Positions 37,101 to 49,400 of a stretch of DNA of 64,000 nucleotides are shown piece by piece. Source of the DNA: Phalacrocorax aristotelis (taxonomy: Eukaryota > Chordata > Aves > Suliformes > Phalacrocoracidae). The stretch is from the NCBI RefSeq assembly GCF_949628215.1, contig NC_134277.1, forward strand, positions 54,446,918 through 54,510,917. The letters are read 5' to 3'. Numbering within the stretch: position 1 is the first letter of the stretch; every line of letters starts with the position of its first letter. A program made the translations under genes and the position numbers. Under the pieces are notes generated by a model. The model did not search any database. It was not told where the DNA came from and saw only the letters and a program-made list of their open reading frames with translations.

Positions 37101-40100
37101 TCACTGTGAACAACCACATCATGAAGCCTGTTGTCTAGGTCTGTAATCCCATCATTGTCTACGAGTCTGATCTCTTGCTACATGAGGCTGCATCTCAGCT
37201 CTGCAGATTCTTTCTGCGTGACCTCTAACTTTTCACGTTGCTCTGCATTGTTAAACTATATTTCAAGCTCTCATCACTTTGTGTCTCATGTCCTCATTTC
37301 TATCCTTGAAAATGCCATCAGGACTTATTCTGTCCAATCAGGATACTACTGCAAAGAGTATTTTTAGCCAGCCTCTATGACCAGATTGCCTCTATTTTCA
37401 TTTTTCCTCGGGCTGCTTCTCTGTTGCATCAAACTCTTGCTGTATATCCAAGGCCCTTCATGGTGCATTCCCGACGTCTTTCATTTGCTACCAGCATTTT
37501 AATTCCCACCTCCGGTCAGCAGCTGATGTCTCCTCTCTGTTGAACTTGTTTGCTGAACCTTCCAACACATACAATCACGCCATCTTTTTGCTGCATTCTT
37601 GCATGAGATGAACTCACCTTAAATTCCTGCAAAGTTTATTTGCTGTCTTACTTCACAACAGTCTTTAGCTGCAATGCCTGGTTAATTTAAAAGTAACATA
37701 TTTAAGACCAAGAATGGTAGTGCATAGCATGTTAGGACAACTCCAACTTCGTTATCTGATTGTCCTGTATTCCTTGCTCCTGTATTCCTGTGTGTTTGTG
37801 TTGTGGTTCAGCCCCAGTCAGCAGCTAAACACCACGCAGCCACTCACTCACTCCCCCCACCCCTGTGGGATGGGGGAGAGAATTGGAACAGCAAAAGCAC
37901 AAAAAAAAACCCTTGTGGGTTGAGATAAGAACAGTTTAATAATTAAAATAATAATTATAATAATAATGATTATGGTAACATTAATGATAATATAATAAAA
38001 AGGAAAAGGGAAAAAGGAAAAAAAAAAAAACCTGCAAATGATACACCCGCTGACTGATGCTGCCCGTCCCTGAGCCGCGATTGCTGCCTCCCTCCCCCGG
38101 CCAGCTCCCCCCAGTTAACATACTGGCCATGACGTTACATGAGATGGAATATCCCTTTTGCCAGTTTGAATCCGCTCTCTTAGCTGTGCCCCCTCCCCTC
38201 CCAGCTTCTTGTGCCCCTGGCAGAGCATGGGAAACTAAAGAAGTCCTCGACTAGTACAAGCACTACCCAGCAACAACTAAAACATTGGTGTGTTATCAAC
38301 ATTGTTTTCATACTAAGTCCAAAGCATAGCACTGTGCCAGCTGCAGTGAAGAAAATTAACTCTGGCCCAGCTAAAACCATGACAGTTTGTATCCAAGTTT
38401 TTAAAGTACACTATAAGGGCACAGCTCATTATTTGTAAACTTCAATATTCCTTCTGTCTGGCTTTTCCTACAGCATATGTATGGGGTTCTCTTAGTTAAC
38501 TCTGATCGGAGAGGGAGAGAGGTAGTGCACCTAAGGAGAGTCCCCTTCATTGGTGGCATAACTAGAAAAGCTTTTCCTATAGTAAAAAACCCAGTTCAGA
38601 TTAATTAAGTCTGAGAGTATACTTGTAAGTTAAGAGCTTGCTAAATGTATTTCATCTTTTGATAAAATTGTATTTTTGTATTGGGTTGCTTTGGTTTGTG
38701 GTTTTGGTTTGTTTTGGATTTTTTTTAATACAACAGACAGTGATAAATACTTTTCTTTACCAACACTGGATTTTCTGTTTTCCACTTTAAAGGCACATGA
38801 AGATCCAATGTACGATATAATAAGAGAAAATAAACGTCATGAAAAAGAAATGAGGTAAGTGTGTTTTCTATAGTAAACAGCATTTTTAATTTGGTTTTTA
38901 TTTTGATAACATGATACTAATGTATATGTGAAATTTTGGTATAAGCTACCCTTAACAACTCAGAACATTTTTCTAATGGCAGTTTCTTTATGTTGGCAGG
39001 CACTAATGCATTTCTACTTTCTTAATAATCACTCAGAAGTACTTCTTATCACTTTATTTCTATTAGCTTCCGTATTTTTTCCCAAAACAAAGTTTAATGA
39101 GGAGTTGTATTCATTTATGCCATAATATTCAGATACTTGAGTTTAGTTTTGGTTTAGGCCTAAAAAACAGTTTGATTCTTTTTTTCTTTTCACTGACTTC
39201 ACTGAGGTGTTTTCTAAAATTTGGTGCATCAGAGTGCCTTCAGTAGACATGAAGGGGTGGATTTAGAAAACTGGTCTAGGCATCTGATGTTGTTCCTCAT
39301 ATGAGGTCATTATTTGATAAAGAAAGCAGCAGAGTTCTTTCATGCTTTCTTACTTGAACAGCATCAGTGAGATAACTGAACAAACTATAGGTAGCCCACG
39401 GAGTAGTACTGCTGCTGCAGCTGTGGGTGCGTTGGTTTTGTTTTGGTGGTTGTTTTTTTTTTTTTAAAAAAAGCAAATCCTTGGAGATGATACTGAAGAC
39501 AACAATAAAATAAGCAAATAGTTTGTCCCCATTTGCAAGTAATCCATGAAAGGTCAAAGGAAGAGTGTATGTCAAAAATGCCTCTGCATCTAAAGTCTAC
39601 TCTGTCAGTTTTACTGACGTCAGCTCTGTATCAGCAGGGCAGTGAATTTCTTATTATCATAATCCCCATATGCACCTATGCATGGATAAGCATAGAACTT
39701 CTTATGGCGGTCTGATGATAGCTGTTGCCTCATTATTTTGCACACATAAATATTGGCCAATAAACTAGTCTGTCTTTGATATCCCATGGGATGGAAAGCC
39801 CCTGAGAACAGACCATCTGCTCATCTCAGAAGAGGTTGCTTTTATCAGTCTATGAAAACTGTAATAGGAGTGAAATTCAGCAAAAGAGCTAGAAAGGTTT
39901 CTCATTCACATTTTTTAAACTCAGGATACAGCAACTGAAGCAGCTACTGGAAGACTCTACCTCAGATGATGATGATAACAGCCATGACAGTGATGAGGGC
40001 AGTGAAGACAGCAGCAGCTCCACTTCCTCAGAATGTAGAGATAAGCATAAGAAAAAAAAGAGAAAGAAAGAAAAGAAAAAAAAAGAAAAGAAGAAAAAGA

Positions 40101-40153
40101 AAAAGAGAAAGCATAAATCATCTAAATCTAATGAGAAGTCAGAATCTGACTGA
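33909..40153 (+). CDS. RP9: RP9 gene, six coding exons: PIM1-associated pre-mRNA splicing factor
   Basis: Exons 33909-34108, 35351-35381, 36172-36301, 36644-36735, 38793-38854 and 39925-40153 join in frame to 247 residues (human 221). Order: acidic Glu-rich N-terminus; conserved YEKPPPGLIK; a stretch ending GLWMPLGKEVKVMQ; a CCHC-like knuckle C-x2-C-x4-H-x6-C at residues 121-136; AHEDPMYDII; then an Asp/Ser-rich and Lys-rich tail ending SEKS-type acidic residues. The offset to human is 16 residues. The human retinitis pigmentosa positions His137 and Asp170 (from memory) fall on His153 and Asp186 here, both intact. The ATG at 33909 begins MSRRER, like human MSSRPG. The product is nuclear, linked to PIM1 kinase and splicing. 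Its intron 4 carries a solo LTR. Confidence 0.95.
35351..35381 (+). CDS. RP9: RP9 coding exon 2 (31-nt microexon)
   Basis: Acceptor CTTTCAG, then CTATGAAAAACCTCCCC, encoding FYEKPPPGLIK with the previous TT. The frame requires the weak donor GTTGGT at 35,382. A stronger GTAAAT four bases on would shift frame. Confidence 0.88.
36172..36301 (+). CDS. RP9: RP9 coding exon 3
   Basis: Acceptor TTCCATAG, donor GTAAGG. Encodes ENETKPEDCIPDVPGNE, AREFLAHAPTKGLWMP and LGKEVKVMQ, ending on the T of the first knuckle Cys codon. Confidence 0.95.
36644..36735 (+). CDS. RP9: RP9 coding exon 4 (zinc knuckle)
   Basis: Begins GTTGGAGG after TTTAAAG. GT completes Cys121, then WRCKRYGHRTGDKECPFFIK and GNQKLEQFRV. 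Donor GTGAGT. Carries the CCHC-like motif (Cys121, Cys124, His129, Cys136). Confidence 0.94.
37794..37798. repeat. Left target-site duplication GTTTG of the solo LTR
   Basis: Perfect 5-bp match to 38,385-38,389 on the other side of the LTR. Confidence 0.8.
37799..38384 (+). mobile_element. Solo LTR of an avian endogenous retrovirus (ERVL-like by target-site length)
   Basis: A 586-bp element begins TGTTGTGGTTCAGCCCC and ends with CCATGACA, so it has TG...CA termini. It is flanked by a perfect 5-bp direct repeat GTTTG at 37,794-37,798 and 38,385-38,389, the target-site duplication. A 5-bp duplication is typical of ERVL-class elements; the family name is not certain. It contains GATGGGGGAGAGAATTGG and an AT-rich, purine-rich centre with AATAAA at 37,994. 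No internal retroviral region remains, as expected after LTR-LTR recombination. It lies in RP9 intron 4, 0.4 kb upstream of exon 5. A solo LTR gives no reliable age from its own sequence. Confidence 0.88.
38385..38389. repeat. Right target-site duplication GTTTG of the solo LTR
   Basis: Perfect 5-bp match to 37,794-37,798; together they fix the LTR ends. Confidence 0.8.
38793..38854 (+). CDS. RP9: RP9 coding exon 5
   Basis: 62 nt, acceptor CTTTAAAG, donor GTAAGT. Encodes AHEDPMYDIIRENKRHEKEM plus AG of the next Arg. His153 corresponds to the human disease residue His137. Confidence 0.95.
39925..40153 (+). CDS. RP9: RP9 coding exon 6 (Ser/Asp- and Lys-rich tail, stop)
   Basis: Acceptor AAACTCAG. 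Encodes IQQLKQLLEDSTSDDDD, an Asp/Ser/Glu stretch, a Lys-rich run (about 40,045-40,115), and KSSKSNEKSESD before TGA at 40,151-40,153. The A-rich coding run is a plausible slippage-prone length variant. Confidence 0.95.
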
Positions 40154-41000
40154 CAGCAATCACCTGCTGCATGCTTATTGACCTCTGCTTGGGAACTGCA
40201 AGGAAAGATCCAAAGAATGAGAAAGAAACCACCAGAAAGGGCTCTGTTAAACTCAGAACATACAGATGGATACATACATCATCCTACACTGTATCTTCTG
40301 CCCCTCTGCAGTGCCGCAGCCAGAAGAGAGCTGCATTAAACAATGCTCAGTCAACCATATCTTTGTACTGTAAAACCTGTACTAATAGTCATCTGCCTTG
40401 GTCAAATTGGGTCTCTGCATTGCCACACATGACTAGCAGCAGAAAGCAGTGACTACCAAGGTAACACCAACAAATCTGCAGAATTCAGCAGACTGTCTAT
40501 TGAAGTGTCTTCTCTCCATGAAGTTATTCTATTACATACAATGCCTCGCCGTAATGGGACTGCAGTTTGCACTGTGTGGAGCACCAACAGTTTGCTTACA
40601 GTCCCTATAAGCAGGTTGTACTGTGGTTTTTTGTTGTTTGTTTTGTTTTTTTTTTTCTCTGCAAACTGCCTATGTGCTGAAGTTCATTGTACTTCTCCTA
40701 GTACTGGCAGCTAGGGAAATCAAGATCATCGCTGGAGGGGGAAAAAAGTTAATCGAGGGGATTTATTTTAAGACAAAACTGCAGTGTGAGCAAGACTTTT
40801 TTTGTGTGTAGCAAAATCAACATCATTTCTATTAATACGCACATTTCTGCAATACCTAAAGTGTTCTCCAAACTGTAGGAGTGGGAGCCAAATGTAATGA
40901 TGTTAAATGTTCAACTTTATTGTAAAGAGGTAGTGGTTTTAGTTATTTAAAAAGGAGGTTTTCATGTCGGAAATTAAAGATTAATTTCTACCTACATATC
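40154..41000 (+). other. RP9: RP9 3' untranslated region
   Basis: No coding signal. ATTAAA at 40,973-40,978 follows an AT-rich tract about 0.82 kb after the stop and is the likeliest poly(A) signal. AATAAA at 41,312-41,317 is an alternative more distal one. Confidence 0.55.
40973..40978 (+). terminator. ATTAAA poly(A) signal candidate for RP9
   Basis: Common variant signal downstream of the RP9 stop, followed by AT-rich and then T-rich sequence (TTGATGGTTTTTTTCCC). Confidence 0.45.
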
Positions 41001-44000
41001 CGTATCAGGTGTTTGATATATTTGATGGTTTTTTTCCCTTTTAAAAAGGCTTTTGGAAGTAAACTCTAACTTATGTTTACTGGAATTATTTTATGTAGTA
41101 ATATTTTATGAATCAATTCCACAAGAATATAAATGAGTAAGGCTTTCAGAATGGTTCTCAGCTATATACATGTAAGCCCCAGAACAGTAGTAAAGAACTT
41201 GTAAGCAGGAAGAAGGGGAAGTTTTGTGTACTTAATTGACCTTGTGGACTGACTGCACTTTTCTTTTAAATCATCTTGCAAGGTAGACTCGACTAGAAAG
41301 ATTGAGATAGCAATAAACTGCATTAGAGTCAGCACCTCTTTTTGAGCCATCAAGGTACAGTGGTGCAGAGCTGTGATTTGAGGACTAGATGATATATATT
41401 GGTACTCTACAAAAGGAGAAAGAAAAAAAAGATTTGCTTTGAAAGGGTGAGGAAGGACTTAAACTTCATCTCTGATCTTATGCTTATATTGGAAAAAAAC
41501 CATGATAAAGCTCTAACATGAGTGAGCATTAACAATGAAACCATACACTAAAATGCATTTAAGACTTTTTCAAAGCTCTCAGGAGGAGAAAAGAAAAAGA
41601 CAAGGGAAAGTATACATTAAAATGTGTTTTCTCCCTCCTACATGTTTAAGTCATGTAATAAAAATAAACTCCCATTCCTTGCCAGTCATTCACGATATGT
41701 TCTGGGGAAAAACAAGGTAGTCAAGGCCTACTTACAAAACGAGACTGTTTATTCCCAGAGCTTAAAGGTGGAATTGTGTTTTATCCTCCAGTATTGTTTA
41801 GTAAATCTCCCTGTGATGGGATTTACCGGTGACTCCTGATAGTTCCCTGTATCAGTATCATCATCATCAACAAATTCAAAGCTCCTGGCTCTTTCACCAG
41901 AAAGCTATTTAACAGCTGAAATAGCGCAAGGAGATTTATAGCAGCCTGGTTCTCTGTATTGTTGCCACATTTGGTGTGAGAAAATCCTTGTTTATAGAAC
42001 TGGTGGTTGTTGGACAGACCCTGGAAGCCACAGCCAGTATTCACCTGACACATTCCAAGAGCATTCTCACTCAAGTTGCATAGAGCAGAGCTAACCCAAA
42101 GATCTCTTCAGTTACTTTAGCTTTTGTCATTTCAGGTTCTTCTGAAGTTCAGTTCAATAAAAAAACCCCACTCTGTTTTCCCTTGGTCTGTCATCCCATT
42201 CCTTGTTAATGGGTCCTCCCCCATTTTACCTACCAGGGTTTACTATTTGGACAGTCAAGAAACACACTGTAAAAGACCCTTTTCTAACTTAAATCAGAAA
42301 GTTTTTTTGAGATACCAAATCACTGTTCTGTACCAGACTAAAGGTCTGTTTAACTCAGTATGTTTTTCTACTCGTGGTCAGTAGTGGATACCTACACAAC
42401 AGGGCAGCGCAAACTCTAGTGGCATTATTTCTGTTATTTCACTGATACTGCTTGTCATGCAGGCACTTTGAATCACAGATTATATTGAGTAGCCTTGGAA
42501 TTTTTTTTTTTTTTTACAGCCAATCACTTTTTGTAAACTTTGCAGTTTCCTTCTGCAAGGAACTCTAGAGATTAATGAATTAGTGAAGAAACATCATTTG
42601 CTTCCAAGCTGCTCCCTGCTAGTTTCATTTCATACACCCTAGTTTTTGTAACAGAAGGCATACGAATAACTCATCCCTATTCATTTCCCCATATCGTTAC
42701 CAGTTTTGTAGATCTATATCATATCCCTTACATAGTTATTTTAGTAGTTCTCTACTGAAACTCATACAAGTAGAACCAATCTCAAAATTAAAGCTAACTT
42801 TTAATAGACTACAACTGAGTAGTGCTGAGAGGCAGCCAGTGCTAGAGTCCCGAGAAGCATGATTTATTTCATCATTTAGCATTTTAAGCAGTGCCAAAGC
42901 TGGCATATGAGAGACTGGAGGCCTCTTAGAAGTATAGAGACTAGATACCAACACCCATTTATATTACTGGAAAATGACTCTGTGTAGAAGTAAATCCAGA
43001 AAGCAGGGTAGGAAACTATAGTCTTAAAAGACAACTGAGCCTTATTTCTTAAGTCTTAACCACTGAACTATTTATTTTGTGTTCAAAGAACCAATTGTTT
43101 TTTTCTAGCAATCCTTGCCTTCTTTGTAGGCATGTAGATTTCCATTTAAAAGTTCTGTGGAAGCCTGAGTGGCAGTAATAAAAAACTGTGTAGTCCCATG
43201 AAGCTAAATAAGCATGAAATGCAGGTACAACATACCTCACAGGCAATACAGCTTAACTGGTCTTCAGCTCCCAGGTCTGTTTATCTCAATCCCTGAACCA
43301 TTCCTCTCAGAAAGATTACTTCAGCAAAAATACTGACATCTGTGTTACTTCCTCGGCCATGAAATTATTTGGGGTTTATAGCCTTGTTGACAGAGAAGGC
43401 TGGTGGCACCGAGTCAGTCAGGTGAATCTGAGGACTCCCTTTTTAAACAGCGCATTTGTTCTTCCGTGGTATGCCTACAGTTAGCATGCAATGAGCTGTT
43501 TTTGTCATTGGCTCCTGTCTTCCACTGTTTTGTTTTAATAGAGAGACCTGTAATTAATCTTTTCCAACATAAGGCAGAAAACAGGACATTGTAAAAGGGA
43601 AAGCTTTATGCCAGGCAGATGCTACCAAATTGAAAATTAAAATGTAGGATTAAAACCTGGCAAGCTGACATAACCCACTGGCTCCACTTCAGCAATTACA
43701 CTACACCCACTTCGCAACAGAGGCTTGTAGTTGGCTACAAATAATCATTTAGAAATTCTGAGTCACAGACAGTAAGTCTATCCAAACAAAGCTCCTAGTA
43801 TGGAAGTCTCAGAGGCCTCTAAGGCTTGCTACTGGTGTGCCAACTAGCAAATAGATTCTTCAGTGGCCCTTCAGTAGATGCTGCAAGCAGCATGTGAAAA
43901 CTTCAGAGGCAATGCAGTACTGCTACAGTTACAAGTTCACAATACAGCCAGCACTGCAGTTACTCATCCCTGGGCAATCTAGCTTCAGTGGTAAAAGCTG

Positions 44001-46130
44001 ACACAGATGTGCATCTGTAACAACTTAAATCTCAAATATCACTGTGGCTCACCTGGCTGAAGAAGAACCTGGACTTTAATTCACACCGTTTAAGATGCAG
44101 TTTGTACTTCACATCCTTTCTGAACATTAAATACAGTTGTAAGCCAGCTGACTTAAGATGCAGTCCACAAATCATCCATGCTGCTAAGTGAAGGAAAAAG
44201 CCAAGTAGAAGATTCAGGGTTTTTTTAGTTTTAAGGTCACAGAACTAGTATTGCCAGAGTAGAGCATGCCTTATATAACATTATCCAAGAAGTGCTAGAT
44301 TCTGGTGTACTCACTGGATATCTGGAACACTAGAACTTTCATGCATACTACTTTAAGCATTGGTGTGGATCCGTAGCGTGGGTACACTACAACATTTTTA
44401 AGCAATTAGTCTTAAAATGCATTTGTCTTCAAAGAGCTGCCTAAACACTCCTACTGCTACTCCCTCACGTATTCTTGGGAGCTAACACCACGAGACCCTA
44501 AGCTGCTGCTTACGTTTGGGTAGAAAGCACACTGACTAGTGCAAAACCTGTGAAAGGACACCTAGCATGACCTTAGGAATAGCAGTGAAACAATAGCCAT
44601 TCACAAAGATCTCCATGCCCCCCCCCCCCCCCCCCAAGTGCCATCTAACTGTGAGGTCACAAATATTCCTTTATCAGACAAGCAGCAAAAGACAGACAGT
44701 TAAATATGTCAGCAGAATTCGCTTAGTATTAACTCCCAGAGCTACACCCAAATTCAGGGAAAAAAAAACAGTCAGTCCTTACCTAAGGAGTCTCAGTTAT
44801 AGCAGAGGATTACTCTTGAGCCATCACTTAGAGTCTCCAAGTTGAAGAGATTCTACTGTTCATTCTCCCCATCAGAATAAAGTCTATCCCCCTCTAAGTC
44901 CAGCACATGCCTATATTAGATATCCAAGAGCAGCAGTCCTGTATTTTCTAGATTATTAAAAAAGCTCCACACTTGGAGTAATTCCCTCCCTCACTTTATT
45001 CTTTGAGCTTCTGTGCAGCACAAAAGCCAAGTAGAAATTTGTATTCCTTGTTTTCTTGCAGTGTTTAAAGACTAAATAAGAACTTGGCATCAAAGTGTTA
45101 AAGTGGATTCTTTCCCTTAACAGCATGGGGTAAAGGCTATAATTACAGTAGCTCTTTAACAAGTAAGCAAGTGCTATTAGAAATAATAGCAAGGTCGAGG
45201 ATCAGTTGGGTAGGGAAACCTCAATACTCCTCACGGAGGGAAAACAGCGTAACCTCAGTTACAGGTCAAACTAGTGATAGCCACAAAGCTTGAATGCAGT
45301 CACAGGAAATGCTACTTTTATCTGTGTCATTACTCTAGGGCACAGACAAAGAACACTGGGAGAAGAGACAGAAGACAGTGTTAGTTTCCCTACCTTTTTC
45401 AATCACTATCACTTTATTTGGTAATCGTCCAAGAACTGCAGTATCGTGTCTAGGCTTCTCACATGGTGAAACTAGCTTTCATAGACATGAAGGTGGTCAC
45501 ACATTTCAGCTATCCCACCTCATCCAGATCAGTCTGTTTCCATTATTCATAAGACAGCTCAGCAGAAACCCAGTTTTATCATCTTAGTTCTATAGAGAGA
45601 CTTTTCTGTAGTGAGTTGCCAAGGCCAGTATCCACTGTAATAGAAGCCATCAGTGAGAAGCCAGGGAACAGAGCACACCACTGCTGTAAAAACTTCTGTT
45701 TCACCTTTAAAGCCCATTCCTCCAGCCCAGGGTCTCCACAGAGGGCTCATAACAGTCTCCACAGAAAAAGGGGAGGAGGGAAAAGCATCACATCAATGCA
45801 GTGCTTTAGTTTTAGTCCTCAATCATGCATTTAGAGAGTAAGATCTGAGGAACTGCCTTGAAATGTCAAGTCAGTACTTGCTACAGCTTTAACTATATTC
45901 CTCCACACTTTGACAAAACCAAATCCAGCCAAAAATCCATCTGATGGAGGAGAACCTTGTACCTATGCCCATATCATATCAGCAAACTGCCTGTGAGATG
46001 AGATGACGTTGTCAGTCTTCACAGTCCTGCAGAGCTTAAGAACAAGGCAGCAGTAAATGGTACACTATCATGGTATTGATGCACATACATCCCTACCATA
46101 AACTTTTTGGCTTCGGTATATAGATGGAAT
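41001..46130. other. Intergenic spacer between the convergent RP9 and BUC 3' ends
   Basis: About 5 kb of AT-rich DNA with no exon, RNA gene or transposon that I could recognise. It includes a C18 run at 44,618-44,635. The short open frames look random. Confidence 0.6.
44618..44635. repeat. C18 homopolymer (G18 on the minus strand)
   Basis: Uninterrupted run of 18 C. The complementary G-run could form intramolecular quadruplex structures and is likely to vary in length. Confidence 0.9.
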
Positions 46131-46158
46131 ACAAGTCTCAAAGTGCAATTCTATTAAA

Positions 46159-46164
46159 TTTATT
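46159..46164 (-). terminator. AATAAA poly(A) signal candidate for BUC
   Basis: TTTATT on the given strand, about 205 nt beyond the predicted BUC stop in exon 6; the first canonical signal downstream. Confidence 0.5.
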
Positions 46165-46368
46165 ATTTAAATAGTGGACGTGCTAGTTATAAAAAGGTGA
46201 CATAAGTGTTAAATACTTAATTCCATTTTAATAATGCCCTCAGTCTTTACAGTGCTACTTCTTACCCTTTAAGAGTGCACAGCAACTTACAAAATATACA
46301 ATAATAACAGTTATGGATTTATGCAAAATTCTGATACATCTTCCCCCCCCTTGCCCCACTATTTGCAG

Positions 46369-46406
46369 TTATTTTCTCTTACAGAGGGACTTCCTTGTTC
46401 CATGCC
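46369..46406 (-). CDS. BUC: BUC coding exon 6 (predicted terminal exon)
   Basis: Acceptor TTTTTTTTCCTTTAG with a long pyrimidine tract, then HGTRKSLCKRK and TAA at 46,369-46,371. Phase matches the exon 5 donor. AATAAA follows 205 nt after the stop. Confidence 0.6.
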
Positions 46407-49400
46407 CTAAAGGAAAAAAAATAGGAGAGTAAGGTATGCATTGTCCCTCCAAATAATATATGTCAATATGCTTTAAAGAAAGACCAGACATCAATGACTG
46501 TCTTCTATTGCAGGTGAGGGCACTGATTATTGATATTAGAACTATGTACACAACTTCCCAGCAAGGATGAATTCTGCAGGAATGGTGTTGGACTTCAGAA
46601 TATCCCAGTATATCAGACAGATAAGAGTTCCATATAAAACTCAGCCTATTCTCAGTGTGCTCTTGTAACTACATTATTGAACACATCCAAGAAACACTGA
46701 CTATTACTGGGGCAAATATAAGTAGTATTTGGGGATAATGCAAGTTTCTAGATGCTTTTACTAAAAAGGATCAGCCATTAAAGATTTAACACTGTCATTT
46801 AAATAATTTGACTTCAGGACTGCAGCAGTTTTGACTAAGAAGCTTCAGTCTAAGTTTTTGTTTTAAACATTGCAAATACATGGAATTGTAATCGTCTGTT
46901 TAATATATGAGAAACAGAAGGTCTTTAACTCTTATTTCCTGCCCACATATTCAAGTTAGCTTTGCTATGCCAAATTTCCTTCTGGAAAAGAACGCTCTGA
47001 TCTTTTACAGCTTCTTGTATGTACTGACCCTTTTCAGTTTATAACTTTTTCAGACTCTCCCACAAACGCACAAAAGTATTTGTTACTGATGTGATTTTCC
47101 CCTCCATTGTTTTTCCTTTCTTCCTCCAAAATAGCAAGAAGTTCCTACTCTATAAAGTTGAAGAATTATCTATCTGTATTTGTGTTGTATCAAGTTAAAA
47201 TATTTTGGCAAAGACATACCTTTAGCTTAAAAAAAACCAAACTATTGTTCTAATTTTTTTGAAGTGTTGGGTCCTCTGTCACTTTGCCACATATTGGAAG
47301 AGCAACTAGACTAAAATAGTGGGATTTGGTGGGTTGAGTTCCCCCCCACCTTTAATAAAGGGAAGGAACCTAACCTGGTCAACGCTACAACAGTATTCAT
47401 AGCAAAGTCAGTCAGTTTTCAGTGTCTAGCTTGCTTTTCTCCTCATCTTGTCTCTGTAAATAGCATGTGAAATAGTAGCAAATGCTATCCAATCTCCTTG
47501 CATTTCAAACCAAGAACCATTACTCCCTGATACGGTAATGAAAAAAAAATCCTTGTAACAGTCATTTTGTAACTTGGACTCTATACTAACCTTTGTGCAC
47601 ACTGCTTTTAGGCATCTCCCACACTATTTCTTCTACCTCACATCTTGTGTCTCTGCGTTTTGATAGTGGTTTGCTTATTCTTTTCCTCTTTGGTTTAAGC
47701 AAAAGTGGGCAACCTAAACAGCAAGATACAACTGGTGTTATTTCTCCAAAGCATAGAATTAAAGCAAATCTAAGCTTGACTTTCCCCAACTGGTCTGTAG
47801 TGTTCCTCATTCTCCCTTCATGTGCCCATTTTAGTGGCAGATAAAACTGACAATACATGTGTCAGGCAACAGTCTTATATGTTTACAATATTCAATCATT
47901 GTCTAACCATAATTCTGGATGCATTGTATTTTCGGTAGTAACTTGATAGGTGTTAATGTGGCAAAAAAAAAAGAAGCCAGTGACAGTTGGATAATTCTAC
48001 TCTAGTTCACTTTAAGTGTTCAAGACTAGGTGATAGGTGTCCAAGTGACCCAACTCACCACTGTCTTAAAAAAAACTCAATTCTTCAGACCCGTTAAGTT
48101 ATGCACCACAGGTACACAGTTCAAGAAGTCAAGTTTAGCATATGATATTACTGCTTAATCAACATACCTTGTTTAACCAAACCCCCTTACTTGCAGGGCA
48201 CTTAAATTTTAAGAAAACAGTCCTAAGATAAGCAACATTTTAAGAAGGATGTTATTTTACTAGCACTTTTGAGGCATCCATTGGCATGAACAGCCTTCAG
48301 AAGAAAACAATTCCTGCTTCCTAGTACTGCATGTGATAGCTTCTTTAAGCTACATAGTCTGAAAAAGGAGGAGGAGAAAACAGGGAGTAACAAAGGCCAA
48401 ACATCCTCAGTATGTCACAGCACCTATGACTTCGAAGAAATAGGAGACATGCTGAAAGTCAAAGGTAACAAGATTATTTTAGAACTATTTTATTGTTTTT
48501 ATGAATTGTTTAAGGAGCTATGAAAGTTGCTGCTAAAGTGTTGTCAACTTTTATAGAGCAGGCTAACATAAAAAACCCAAACAACATTTTGAAGTCGTCC
48601 GTGGATAGAAAGAGTAAAAAGCCTCCAATGCAGGAGGCAAATCCCACGTGAATTCTGATATGTTCTGCTCATCAAGATTAGGAACTACTGCTGCATGTGC
48701 ACTCAAGAGAAGCATTATCTGGGTAAAGAATTAATACTACAGTTTATGGCAGTAGCAACTTTACACAAATGAGGGATTTGCTCACCCACAAAGCATTTGA
48801 TGCTTTGATTTTCCATGGTACCTTTAAAACAAAAGTAGCTATAATGCATCCTTTCCCACATGTTTGAATTTGCAAAAAAGATATAAAAATACCCTGAAAT
48901 GTACTGACTGACAGGCATTTCTTCAGTATCAGAGCAATGAGAATTAGTTTTATCTTCAAATCTTATCCAAATATCCTAAGCTTACTGTTTTGTATCACAT
49001 CCATTTGAATGTTCCTTAAGAGAAGAAATACATTGAGGAAATAAGTTGTACCTTGATCTTTGCTCTTTGCTGTGGGTGAGAGACTACCCTGTGTTTGGCT
49101 GGCAAATTTGGGTTTAGCACCACTTCTAATCCAATACTCTTCAGGTGGTATCCCCATGTTCTCCCTCAGCAGACTCCCTAATAAAAAAAATAGTTGATTT
49201 ACAGTCAGTATTTAGTTTTGCTAATATTAATATACTGTTTGAGCCAAAGTCAGAAGGCAAAGCTAGCTACTGAATCTAATTGTAAGAGTTAAAACGTGAT
49301 TTTCTGGAGACCGCACTTGACAAAAATTACAAGCTGCTTTAAGTCTACAGATTTTGTGCAAAGCAAATGAAGTTTAAGAACACTAAGCTTATTAGTAGAT

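Noticed and set aside
37714-38438. Short frames across RP9 intron 4
   Set aside because: They fall in the solo LTR and its flank.
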